Positions 29,317 through 39,901 of a DNA stretch of 64,000 nucleotides are shown here, piece after piece. The position numbers were made by a program, and so were the translations under genes. The stretch is from NCBI GenBank assembly GCA_049999765.1, contig JBNGIQ010007717.1, forward strand, positions 19,244-83,243, in the 5' to 3' direction. The stretch comes from Phaeoceros laevis. Lineage: Eukaryota > Anthocerotophyta > Anthocerotopsida > Notothyladales. The notes under the pieces were generated by a model. The model did not search any database. It was not told where the DNA came from and worked only from the letters and a program-made list of their open reading frames with translations. Positions within the stretch are counted from its first letter, which is position 1. Each line of letters starts with the position of its first letter.

Positions 29317-29372
29317 CCTGGCCAGCCAAACGGGGCCTGGACACCCTGGCCAGCCAAACGGGGCCTGGACAC
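29317..29372. repeat. Perfect 28-bp tandem duplication
   Basis: Two adjacent identical copies (29317-29344, 29345-29372), each beginning CCTGGCCAGCCAAACGGGGC. Confidence 0.95.
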
Positions 29373-29419
29373 CCGTTAGAGCTCCCTCCCCGGTTTAGCT
29401 AGAGGACATGTAGAATGGC

Positions 29420-29523
29420 TCGAAGAAAGTCAGAATGCAAAGTGTGTTCAGTTAGAAGTATCCTCTGACTCTCGAAGAAAGTCAGAATGCAAAGTGTGAT
29501 CAGTTAGAAGTATCCTTTGACTC
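29420..29523. repeat. 52-bp tandem duplication
   Basis: Adjacent copies at 29420-29471 and 29472-29523, each beginning TCGAAGAAAGTCAGAATGCA. They differ at only a few positions. Confidence 0.93.
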
Positions 29524-29706
29524 AAGCACTTTAATGCTAGTGGCGACGGGTGTCCCTAAGTGAAAGGTTGTGTACAACCGGAATTTGTTAACGCCGTTTG
29601 AGATGAAATATGATGTTTGGTAAGATATATGCTTTGATTTCACATGCATCCTTAAAACACATAGGTAAAGCAATTTGTTACACTCAGTGCTTTCCGAGAG
29701 TCAAGT

Positions 29707-29992
29707 TCGGACAAATAGTGCACATCATTACAAGGTTATTACCAAAAAGCTATTTCCTTGTGGACGCAACACAAAATTTGGTCCTACATTCAAGTGAAGA
29801 CAAATATGCTTATACGTGCCTCTAGCCTAGACACTCGAGTTTAGCTTTCGTAGCAAGTTTCCACCTGCACTAATTAAGAGGAGGTAACCCCTCCCTTCAC
29901 CAACAAAAAAAATTGAAGACAAATAGTGCACATCACCACAAGGATCTTATCACTAAGCTATGTTCTTGTGGACGCAACACAAAATCTAGATT
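29707..29992. repeat. Spaced direct repeat of about 75 bp
   Basis: Segments from about 29707 and about 29917 share GACAAATAGTGCACATCA, ACAAGG and CTTGTGGACGCAACACAAAA in the same order. They are about 210 bp apart, with small gaps inside. Confidence 0.85.
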
Positions 29993-30114
29993 GTGCTTGT
30001 AGCTGGCCAATCTTCGCTTCTCTAGGCCGGATAGTGGGGGATTTCTCTACTAACTTAAAGCCTAGTTTTGTAGGCTCAAGCAGTAAGAGTAGCTGATCTG
30101 AACTACCTCGTTTA

Positions 30115-30245
30115 CATAAAGCATGCCCAATCACCATGAAACTTTGGTTTTATTTTATTATGTGAATACTAATATCGTTTCCATAAAGCATGCCCAATCA
30201 CCATGAAACTTTGGTTTTATTTTATTATATGAATACTAATATTCA
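30115..30245. repeat. 67-bp tandem duplication
   Basis: Copies from 30115 and 30182 both begin CATAAAGCATGCCCAATCAC and run through an AT-rich half with almost no differences. Confidence 0.93.
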
Positions 30246-30952
30246 GCGTACTCTCTTTCCCACGATGTGGGACCATCATATTATATATCATATTTTTTAT
30301 ATTTTTTATCATTTGTTGTTGAGCCCAAATCCACACAATACCCCTTGTTTTGGTTTATCCATGGTAGCCTCCTAGTAACCTCGTAGCGAAAAAAGAGCTC
30401 ACCTATCAAGGTTCTAGCATGCTTGAGTGGTACGTTTTTTGGAGGTACTTCAATCCACGAGTTTAATAATTTTGAAAAGATTCATATTTCCCTCAAAAAT
30501 CAAGGGGCTTGGTAAGTTGGTAGCTCCTTGTAAAGTTCTCATTGCCTCATCAAAGTCCAACAGCCATAGCCATAAGACTCCTTCCCTAGCATCCTTGCCT
30601 AAGGATAGAATCTACTTAGTATTAATCTATTGAATTTTGTTCTTATCTGAACCTGCACAAATTAAAGGAGATAACAATCTTGGGCATTTGGGTATTGACC
30701 GTATGACACTAGGTCCCCAAAGTTCTTGGGCAAGAGGCTTCAAGTACGTGAAGTATGATGGCCGTCCTCTCCTCTAGCGGTTATGCTGGTCACATGTACC
30801 GCTATGGGGCGACACAATATGCTACACCAAATTCTTGTTCAGTGCATAGAGCTCAAAAACCTTCCCTCGATAAATCTCATCCAGACTCTTCTCCATAGAC
30901 TCTCGCAAATGAGTTATATAGTTGATGCACCCATACCACATTATTTGATTTT

Positions 30953-33900
30953 TTAGTCTTGAGACGGCGCGGGTTTCAATTCTCCGAGCAACACTGAGAT
31001 TGTTGTCTCCAAAGTCGATAACCGGAAGTTCATGTCAATCAGGTCTTTCTCGACAACGTCTGTTTGGTGGTCCTGAGAAGACATGATGGCGCTTGTATCA
31101 GTAAGACATGATCTGATGCATGGATGAATATCTTTCTAAAAGCACGGCCACGAGGTTGAGAAACTCGACATACCAAAGCTCTGAGAGCGAGCTCCTCTAC
31201 CAATGGAGTGGTGGGTATAGGCGCACAAATAATATTCTCATGTGTCTTCTGTCTGTTCTCCTTGGCTCGAATCTGACTAAGAGTGGTCATCTTCTGATGG
31301 TGTGCCACGTCAAACACAGTCTGCAACCACAACGTTGATTTTCTTAGGACTTTTTACGTCACAACAAGGATACCCATGAGCAAGTTAATTTACAGTGAAA
31401 AGTAAACCTCAATCAGCGGGGTCGAAAGAGTTTGTTTGAGAGTTGTAAAAGCGGCATTGGCATCAAATATGTGTTCCTCTAAAGTAAAATATGGAGGGTA
31501 TGAGGCAAGTTCTTGCATAGCTTCTGCATCTCCCTGTTCCCGCATAGCAAAGAAACTCGCAAGTCTCAGAGAGGCATTCAGCAGGGCACTTAGACTAATG
31601 ACTCTTCACATTTCAGTTTCAGTAGCAAATGTAGGCTCGCTATGGCAGATGCAAAATCAGTTTAATATTCATTTAACACCCCAGTTTAGACCCAACACCT
31701 TTGCAGGGTCTTCCAAGTCTTGGAGCGCCTTCTTGGCTGGAGGTGCCTCCTTTGTTCGTGCAAAAGCCACCTCCGTTATCTCCTCATCCATGCCTTCCTG
31801 AAACTGCAAACCCGGCAAAATGATCATTGAAAAGCAAGCGACGTGGTGACTGTTGATACAAAAAAGGCTACCAAGTGTACTCGGTCAGCAGCCAGCCCTC
31901 TGGTGATTGAACTTACTGGCATGCTTCTGCTAGTTACTCCAGAACTTAGATGCTCATTGGGGAAGACCTTCTTGCTCATCCTGTTGATGGCAGTGACCAG
32001 TTTTTCAACCGGTATGACTCTCTGCAGAGTTAGACAGATAAAACGTTCAGCACCTGACAATCTTCATGTGCCACAACTCTCAGCTTTGGACCCGATGCGG
32101 CACCGAACAGCTTTCTTGTTACTCCCCACGTTTCAGTTTTTAGGATTCTTACAGGATGCTCCAGCTTGGAGTCTGGCACAAGAGGATGGGCATGCTTTTC
32201 GGAATATTGAGGTGGTTTCTTCCGAGCCTTTGGCTTCTCAAGCACCCACTTTTGGCCGTAGACTTTAGCTTGCTCCACATTTTCAAGTATGGGCTTCGCA
32301 ATATCCAGAATTCTTCCTGCTCCATCTTTAGATGCCCTCTTCGAGAGAGGATTCCCAAACAGCAAAACCTGTTCTGGGCTATGTTCGCAGTGGTAAGCAT
32401 GCGGAAGCTAAAAGCTTTCATGCTGGCTCGCAAACGACAAAACCCCACCTTGTCCAAATTCCGCAACTTCATCAATGGTGCTAGTTCCTCGGATCCCACA
32501 ATATGGTTGTAGGACAGGTTCAAAACCACCATTCGCACAAAAGAATGCTTGTCAATCTGGAATGGCAGATCTTATCAGTTAGTTTCCATGGTCACACTGG
32601 CCACTGAAAATACGCAGGTGCAGGTAATAAATCGTATCCTATTTTGCAGAACATCACCTCAGGAGGAACTCGAGAGATACGATTGTGTGCGACAGTCAGT
32701 CTCTCCAGTGTTGATATCTGTTGAGTCCAAGAGGCTTATTTGAGTCCCCACCATCTGTGCTTAGCATTAGCAAGCCACACTGTTGAAACTCGAGTTCATG
32801 ATCACTGCATATGAACATACTCAAAAGATGTCTACACTTACCGCACTCAGAATGCTTAGGCTTGATGATTCAAGCTTATTTCCGGATATACTAAGCGTTT
32901 GTAAACAGGGGAATGCTCCTTGCTCCCCAGCCGCAGCCGGTACTTCTTTGATACAGTTGTGGTCAATATTGAGTCTGCGTAGAGTTGGCAGTCCAGCAAG
33001 CTCTACCACGGCAGATGATCCCAGATTATTGAAGGAAAGATCTAGTATCTGAGTCAATCCCCGGTGTTGACAAAGTCAATAGAAGCTCATGAGAAAACGG
33101 ATCAAACACAGATCAGGCCAACTGAGCAATGTGGCATGAATTTGACCACTATTTTGTTCGGAGTCAGCTACCTCAAGAGAGAAAAAGGTCCCAGGCAAAA
33201 TATTCAACGAAGACATCCGATTGCACTGCAAGCAGAGCTTACGAATCGCTACGGCAGATGCAACAGAATCCTGCAAAGCGAACAGACACATTGAGCCCTT
33301 AAAACTGGGAAGTTCTACTTGAGAGCTCAGTGAGGCTTACTATTTCGATATTTGCGACATTCACTAATCAGCTAACAAAAACATCAACAGAGGCATAGTG
33401 AGACTGCAGATTAATGTGCAACCCTTACAATGTACCATGGGTACGCGGTTGTCAGTCAAGTCGATGAAGCGGAGACTAGTAAACTGTCTTAGGTCACTTG
33501 CAACAACTTTGTTGATCCTCATAGCATGGAGCTTTACATACTTCAGGTGCTTGGGCAGCTTCACTCCTCCAATATTACACTGCAAGCAACTGCTCAGGTT
33601 AGACTCGTTAATTCCAGCACCGTGACACTGTCTTTTCATGACTCTTCAACGCTTGTCCACTTGATGACCTTCACTTATGACAGTGTCCTCCATGAACCTG
33701 GAAAAGACGAACTCCTCCTCAGCAAAGATTTCCGGCAAAGTTTTGTGGTTTACCAGGAGATAGGCATTAAGGATCGTTCCAGGTGCTGTGATCCTCAAAT
33801 CTGGAGTGGAATATCTTGAACGTATGTGCTGGAGCTTCAGATTTTGTGTTTGCTTCGGCTTCTTCACCCATCTGAATATTGTCTTGGTTGTTGGCCTTTT

Positions 33901-35427
33901 GACTACAGCTGCTAATTTTATCATCACCTTTCCCTCACAACTGAAGTTGCAAGATGCAGGTTTGACGGCCCTGTGTACAAGTTTTCTGCCAAACTTCGCT
34001 CTCAGGAGAAGCTTTGAATCTCTCGCCTTGCTGAAAGTCTTGGGTTGAATATCAACGTCCTTTTCGTTCGATAAATCGGGGTGTGTGGAAGCCGGGGCAA
34101 ATCTGGCCTTGAGAATTAACTTCTGAGGCTGCAGCAAAGGTGACAGTGATAACCTTTGGCACCTTGACGTTGGATATTTTGAAAGGGACGCTTGTAGCTT
34201 CTGAAGAACTACTTTGGCTTGGCTAATAAACTCTTTATCAGAGGACTCCGCAGCTATCAATTTGGCTCCGGGTTGAGTTTCCTTCGAAGGAATAGGCAGT
34301 GCCACTGCCTGTAAAGGAAGCTCAGTATTTACGGTGTCTCGTTTTGATTCTGGGAGTTTAGGAGCCCTGGTTTTCTGCACTTCTGAACGAGAGGTGTGAT
34401 TGGTTTCAGGAATAGGAGCTCCAGATGCAGTAATGTCAGGATTTAGCTCCCACACTGACTTATGCCGATTATGCCCATGGTGCTCAATGAGGTCGTCAAC
34501 TCGCTCCAAGAGATCTTCGTCGGTTTCACTGATTCCCGCTTGCAAACTACTGCCGTGATGCCCCACATTCGTTGACAATCCATTGTCTCTGTGCTTATGA
34601 GTCTCAGGCTGGAGACCTCTGTATTCGCCAAATGGCACTCCAGTTAGGCTTGGCAATTTCTTGCCCACCTTCTTTGCTCTCTGCAAGCCCAAGATTGACG
34701 ACTTGCTGGGAGCAGCCGGAGCCATGTGCAAGCTCCTGAGCTCGTCTATTCCTGCAAGACTAGCTTTGGGCCGGGAGTCACGGGTGTTCATGATGACAGA
34801 ACTCCCAGAAGCAGTCAATACGTGTCCTATCCTCCCCCTTCCCCTTTCACGCCCATCGTCAGTATCTCTCAGCAGGCTTGCTCTTCTCTCAGCTGGTCTG
34901 CCCTCTCGGCTCCTTCTTTTTGATGCAACACGGCTGCCTTCGTCGGAAGAAAAGTAGCTCCTTCGGGTTTCCAAAGTGGATGGGATGCTTGACCATGGCG
35001 ACAGTGTTTTAGAGCGATCTTCGTGCAACCTTTCCCTTTTCTGTGCGAACATTGCATTTATGGGGATGGGTCCAGTGCCCCCTCTCAACCCTGGAGACGA
35101 CCTTAGAGCGGGATCTCCAACTGCAATCGAGTGTCCTCTTGACAGAACAGAAGCTAGCTTATCCTGGGCTTTAGCAGGAGCTTGGGCTTTCAAGTGTGGC
35201 AGATTCTCTTGCATTTGCTGCAGCACTGTTCGAACATCTTCACCATCTTCCTCCCCAGCCTCACTTCCACCAGGGCTGGTATCTTTCTCAAGATCAAACT
35301 CATATTCTTGAGCTTCCAGGTCTTGATCCAGGTCATCACCTTCCTCACCCAGATCCAAATCGAGCTCTTCATCTTCTAAAAACAACAGATCGTCTTCTGG
35401 ATTCTCTATGCCGTCCATTTCCCCCAT
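30953..35427 (-). CDS. XRRA1-like leucine-rich-repeat protein
   Basis: The large first exon from 35427 encodes a very acidic start (MGEMDGIENPEDDLLFLEDE), then roughly 500 residues of low-complexity polar and basic sequence. Near its end, ILNAYLLVNHKTLPEIF resembles the N-terminal part of animal XRRA1 (X-ray radiation resistance-associated protein 1). LRR exons follow: LRQFTSLRFIDLTDNRVP (about 33480), IRKLCLQCNRMSSLNILPG (about 33230), TQILDLSFNNLGSSAVVELA and LRRLNIDHNCIKEVP (about 33000), LQTLSISGNKLESSSLSIL (about 32900), and VVLNLSYNHIVGSEELAPLM (about 32500). The tail has ELASYPPYFTLEEHIFDANA and TTPLVEELALRAL, joined by a GT-AG intron to DHQTDVVEKDLIDMNFRL, a short coiled-coil-like end, with the stop at 30953-30955. 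The biochemical role of the family is not established. Some internal splice sites are uncertain. Confidence 0.75.
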
Positions 35428-37647
35428 GGCAAGTGAAAAACTTGGCCTAAAGGCGCATCTTGAGCTGAAAACCTAAACCACTTGCAGCTGGCACAAAGCG
35501 CTGGCTGAGGAGCAGTGCAGAAACGCTACCCTACCAGACCTTAAATCTGGTGAAGCAGAGGTATAGTCAGCTGACATAATTTTTCAGGAAATGTTCGGTT
35601 GCTCCTTCCACATGAGCACTTCGAGTAAGCTCGAAGCTTGAGTAAGAAGGAAGAGAGGTTTGCTCTGAGATTGCTAATTCTGTTCACTATCCTAGGAACC
35701 AAAATCCTTCCAGCTTCGAGAGCTTCAATTCCTCAAATTCAGACAGCAGCAGCCAAGGTAAGGGCTCGCAAGCGCGTCAGAAGCAGCACCGAGAGATCCT
35801 GCCAACTGCACATATATGGCGGACAGGTAAACTTGGGGACGCCTCCTTACAAGGTGACAGCATTGTCAGTCCACGGACTGGTTTTCTTTCTCAGACTCTG
35901 GTGATGGCTTTGCCTGATCTTTGGACGCACAATAGTTGTGGGAAATTCGCATTTTGAATCATGGGTAGGGATTATCGAGATTCGGAGGGCTATAAGTTAC
36001 TACAAAGCTAGTGTGCCTTGTTTGTAACTTGTAAGTGCACTAGTTGAAAAAACTCAAGAGATATCTAACTAATATATCTTTGAGAGTTTTAAAATGTAGA
36101 TAGTCTTTTCATTAGTTTACTAGTTAGTAGTCATTAATATATTTATCTTGATTTTGCCTCTACTTCTTTCTAAGGTTTATGCAAACAATCTCTTGGCATC
36201 CCAATCTTACAAGCCTTGAAGATGCGCTCCAACTCTAGCTCCATCTTGAGGAGCATACAATATGATGTATAAACAAAATAAATGCTGCTGAACTCATCAA
36301 TTCTTAAGTTTTTATTTCTTAATGTTATACACATATATACTCAAAGGTTCGAAGTGTATATTTGTAAGTCAAATCATCATAATCATTTAAGCTATTAGAA
36401 AGATCATAAAATATTAAATATGTTAAAATATTTTGATACTTTATAAGACTCATGTGAGAAGCAATATCTTGTGCAAATTTCAAAGTGTAAGAATTATTTT
36501 TGTAAATAATTTTTTTCTTGAAATTATATTCAACAAAAGTGATTGAAGAAGTACATGTTGAAGAGGAATGAATATGGTAGTACCTTCTCTATAGCTAGAA
36601 GATGTGTCTACCTAACTTTTAGGGGAGCCCATTGGATATTTGAAAGATGAATTAATTATTGGAGAGAGTTCATTTTGCAGGAATAGTATATATTATGATA
36701 TTTTGTTGGAAGCTTTGTTGCTTTATCTCAAATTGAAGAAGAAGAAACTTTATTAGGCGCTTCATAGTCCCTAGGGTCCACACATTTGTGATAGATATGA
36801 AGTAGAGTCATGAACCCCAAGTAATCTACTACCTTAGATAGAGATACATCTAGACTAGGTGAAGTTACCTTCACACATACACATGTATGAGGTGCCGGCA
36901 ATAAGGAATGCAAAGGGTAGGGCAAGTGTCAAGGAATTGATATTGCTAAAATGAAATTTGAAAACAAAGGAGTCTTGATTTGAAAACAGAGTCTTGACTC
37001 TTGAGAAGTTCAGAGACTACAGAGTTTACGACAACGAATTTTAAAAAATTCTGAAAAAAATTCAATTGCATATTTCTTGCGCGCTTGTGCGTGAGTAAAT
37101 GCGTTTCTGCCGCGCAAACGCGCAAGATTAATGGACAAGACGTGGTTGGGTTCGGCTTCCCCCTCTCGACCTATCCGGTCCTCTCGAGTACACGTTGCCG
37201 CCAACTGGAGGCGTTGAAGCTGACAAGATTCAAGTTCAATTTGTGCAACGAGGTAAACGTGCACAGCAGGCTCGATAAGCAGCTCCGTTGGGTCGGAGTG
37301 CACGAAGGTTCTTGTGATGACTTTGGAACGACCAGCCTGGCGGCCCTGCAGCTTTCAAATTACAAGTAGCCGCTCTTGGATTTTGGGTAGACTGAAGCCA
37401 AGGTCGGAGCCCACAGCAATACGGTGCCAATACCGTTGTCGGCCTACTCAAAACATGTACGCATCCTAAAATATGGCAAGTTCACTCATGCAGGAAACTG
37501 CCAAGTACAGTGCGTTGGTATCAATGACCCCAGACAGCGGAGGGTGGCCCCTGGGCTACATGTTTCAGCAAGCGGAGGTAGGGATGGAAGCACGATGAAT
37601 GACTAATGCAATACATGGACTATCCAAGAGGGTTGGCATAGAAATTT
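35428..37647. other. Gene-free interval with AT-rich core
   Basis: About 2.2 kb between the XRRA1-like start and the PPR stop. The stretch of about 36000-37000 is markedly AT-richer than its surroundings. I saw no gene or clear mobile-element ends. Confidence 0.5.
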
Positions 37648-39780
37648 TCAGCTTGATCCAAACGACCTCAGACCTCCCAAAACCATTTTTGCATTTAGTT
37701 GGGCTAGGTTGGCATGAATTTGCTGGATCTCAGGATGTTTTGTATCTTCCACCGTAAACATTTCTCTTCTTCCATGCCACTCAATAAAGCTGTAGCCATA
37801 AGTCTTCCATGCCCCTGCAGTAACTCTCAGTAGCTCTATGTCCTTGGCATGCTCCCACATGCCAGCCTGCGCATATATGTTTGACATAAGCATATATGCA
37901 GCAGAGTGTTTGGGTGCCAGACTTACAGCGCACTTAAAGGCCCATATGCCAAGCTCCAGATTGCAGTGCGTCCTGCAGGCACTCATCACAGACAGCCAAA
38001 CAGAGAGATCAGGCAGTACAGGCATTGCAAAAAGTAAATCATTCACTTTGTCAAAAAGACCTGCACGGCTAAGGAGATCAATGAAGCTGCAAAAATGCGG
38101 CGCCCTTAAAGTAATAGTCTCATCCATGCACATTGACTGAAACAACTCCAGGCCTGTGTCCAGCATTCCTGCGTGATTGCATGCATTGAGGATGCATAGA
38201 TACGTCACCTCCCCCGGCTTCACACCCTCTTCTTGCATTTTGAGGTAGCGGATCAAGCTCAAAGCAACCTGCCCATTTCTTGCATATCCAGCAATCAGTG
38301 CAGTCCACGATACTACATCATGCTGGGGTAGACGGTCAAACACGCTCTGAGCATCTAACATGCTCCCACATTTGCCAAAGGTGTGGATGAGAGAGCTTGC
38401 AAGTTTCTCATTCAAGTGCATTAAAACTTGACCAATATCATGTTGGATGTGATGGCATATCCTCAGGGAACCTGTGAGGCCGCAGGCTTTTAGGACACTA
38501 AGAAAAGTTGCAGCATCTGGCCCCACACCTTGTTCTCTCATGTCCGCATAAAGTTTCAAAGCGAGTTCACCCTCATCTTGTAATGCGTATCCTGAAATCA
38601 TGGCGTTCCACAACGTTACATCTCGCTTGTGCAATGCATCAAATACTCTTCTTGCATCATCAACGCTTCCACACTTCGCATACATGACAACCAGAGTGGT
38701 GGCCACAGACATTTCCAAACTATATCCTTTACTGATAACTTCTGCATGCATCAACTTGCCTTTGTACAAAGAGTCAGGTTTGACGCACCGATGATTCATG
38801 AGCTTCCCCTCCTCCCTGTCTGCTATGCAGCTGCAGGTTTTGAAGATGTTTGAAAAGATGCCCTGATGGGGACTGACGGCCTCCATTTGCATTTGCTCAT
38901 AGAGCCACAAGGCCTTCTCCCCCTGTTCTTGCTGCACATACCCTCCAATAATGGCGTTCCATGAAACCCTATCACGGAAAGGCAGAGCATCAAACACATG
39001 CCATGCGTCCACAAGGCTTCCACATTGGACGTACATGGCAACCAACGTGGTGGCCACGAACACATCAGATTCATACCCCCTCCTAAGAATTTCGGCATGA
39101 ATAAGATGACCTTTTTGCAAGGATTCCAATTTCACCAGCATTCCGTTGACAGGAGTCGCATTTTCCGACTCTGCCAAGCAACAGCATGCTTTGAGCATGC
39201 TAACCAAGGTCCGATCATGTGGAGTGACCCAACTATCTTGCATTTGCAAATAGAGTTGCCAAGCTATCTCACCCTGTTCTAGCTGAACATACCCTGCTAT
39301 GACAGCGTTCCATGATACCGCATCCCGGTGGGACAATGTCTCAAAAACCTGTCGTGCAGCCTCCATGGTTCCACATTTCACATACATATCTACTAATGCG
39401 GTGCCGACAAATAAATCTGACTCGCAGCCGTTTCTGACAATTTCCGCATGCACCTGCTTGCCCTGATTCAGATCAGCTAAACTTCCACAGGCCTTGAGGA
39501 CCCTGACAAACATGTAAGTGTTCACAACTAGGCCCTGCTCTAGCCTTTGCCTGTACACTTCCAGGGTCGTTTGTACATGGCTGCCCTTCGTGGGCGGACC
39601 CGGCATTGATCTTGACCCGTGAAAAAGGTGCGCATAAACAGAAATTCTGGCATCATTTCTGGGCATTCCCACACATGAAATATGTACTGGTCTACACCCA
39701 GGCATTGCCTTCCTTCCCAGACAGGCCTGCAAAGGATGCCCATGACTCTTCGCGGAAGCCAGAACGGCATTCTGGCTCAT
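37648..39780 (-). CDS. PLS-class pentatricopeptide repeat protein, 710 aa, no introns
   Basis: A single open frame of 710 residues from the ATG at 39780. It contains tandem PPR motifs such as NTYMFVRVLKACGSLADLNQ, KQVHAEIVRNGCESDLFVGT, ALVDMYVKCGTMEAARQVF and DAVSWNAVIAGYVQLEQGE, repeated about four times with short inserts before HAEI (for example at about 39170 and 38790). After the last repeats the sequence runs through an E-like region, SVWLSVMSACRTHCNLELGI, and ends EWHGRREMFTVEDTKHPEIQ plus a short tail. There is no DYW domain. PLS-class proteins normally bind organellar RNA and act in C-to-U editing or maturation; without DYW it would need a partner deaminase. The Arg/Cys/His-rich N-terminus may be an organelle presequence. 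Confidence 0.93.
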   Translation of the reverse strand: MSQNAVLASAKSHGHPLQACLGRKAMPGCRPVHISCVGMPRNDARISVYAHLFHGSRSMPGPPTKGSHVQTTLEVYRQRLEQGLVVNTYMFVRVLKACGSLADLNQGKQVHAEIVRNGCESDLFVGTALVDMYVKCGTMEAARQVFETLSHRDAVSWNAVIAGYVQLEQGEIAWQLYLQMQDSWVTPHDRTLVSMLKACCCLAESENATPVNGMLVKLESLQKGHLIHAEILRRGYESDVFVATTLVAMYVQCGSLVDAWHVFDALPFRDRVSWNAIIGGYVQQEQGEKALWLYEQMQMEAVSPHQGIFSNIFKTCSCIADREEGKLMNHRCVKPDSLYKGKLMHAEVISKGYSLEMSVATTLVVMYAKCGSVDDARRVFDALHKRDVTLWNAMISGYALQDEGELALKLYADMREQGVGPDAATFLSVLKACGLTGSLRICHHIQHDIGQVLMHLNEKLASSLIHTFGKCGSMLDAQSVFDRLPQHDVVSWTALIAGYARNGQVALSLIRYLKMQEEGVKPGEVTYLCILNACNHAGMLDTGLELFQSMCMDETITLRAPHFCSFIDLLSRAGLFDKVNDLLFAMPVLPDLSVWLSVMSACRTHCNLELGIWAFKCAVSLAPKHSAAYMLMSNIYAQAGMWEHAKDIELLRVTAGAWKTYGYSFIEWHGRREMFTVEDTKHPEIQQIHANLAQLNAKMVLGGLRSFGSS

Positions 39781-39901
39781 GAGGTCACCTTCATCTTCAG
39801 GTCTAGTACGATTACTTGAAGCGATAGTTTAGGGCTTAGAAGTTCAAATTTCACTTGTTTGAACATTCCATCGAACATAGCGGACGCAGCGGACCGTGAA
39901 C
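39781..39901. promoter_or_regulatory. Bidirectional promoter between PPR and SAP30BP-like genes
   Basis: Only 121 bp separate the two divergent ATGs. Both promoters and leaders must overlap here, unless one gene has a leader intron or uses the other's coding region. Inferred from spacing only. Confidence 0.5.

Larger units (their letters stand above)
27947..30952. other. Gene-free, repeat-rich interval
   Basis: About 3 kb with no recognised gene. From about 29000 on it becomes AT-richer and contains three tandem duplications and one spaced repeat (listed separately). I found no terminal repeats, reverse transcriptase or transposase. Confidence 0.55.

Noticed and set aside
30240-31000. Possible LTR retrotransposon remnant
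   Set aside because: No paired LTRs, primer-binding site or polymerase sequence; the part from 30953 is the last coding exon of the XRRA1-like gene.
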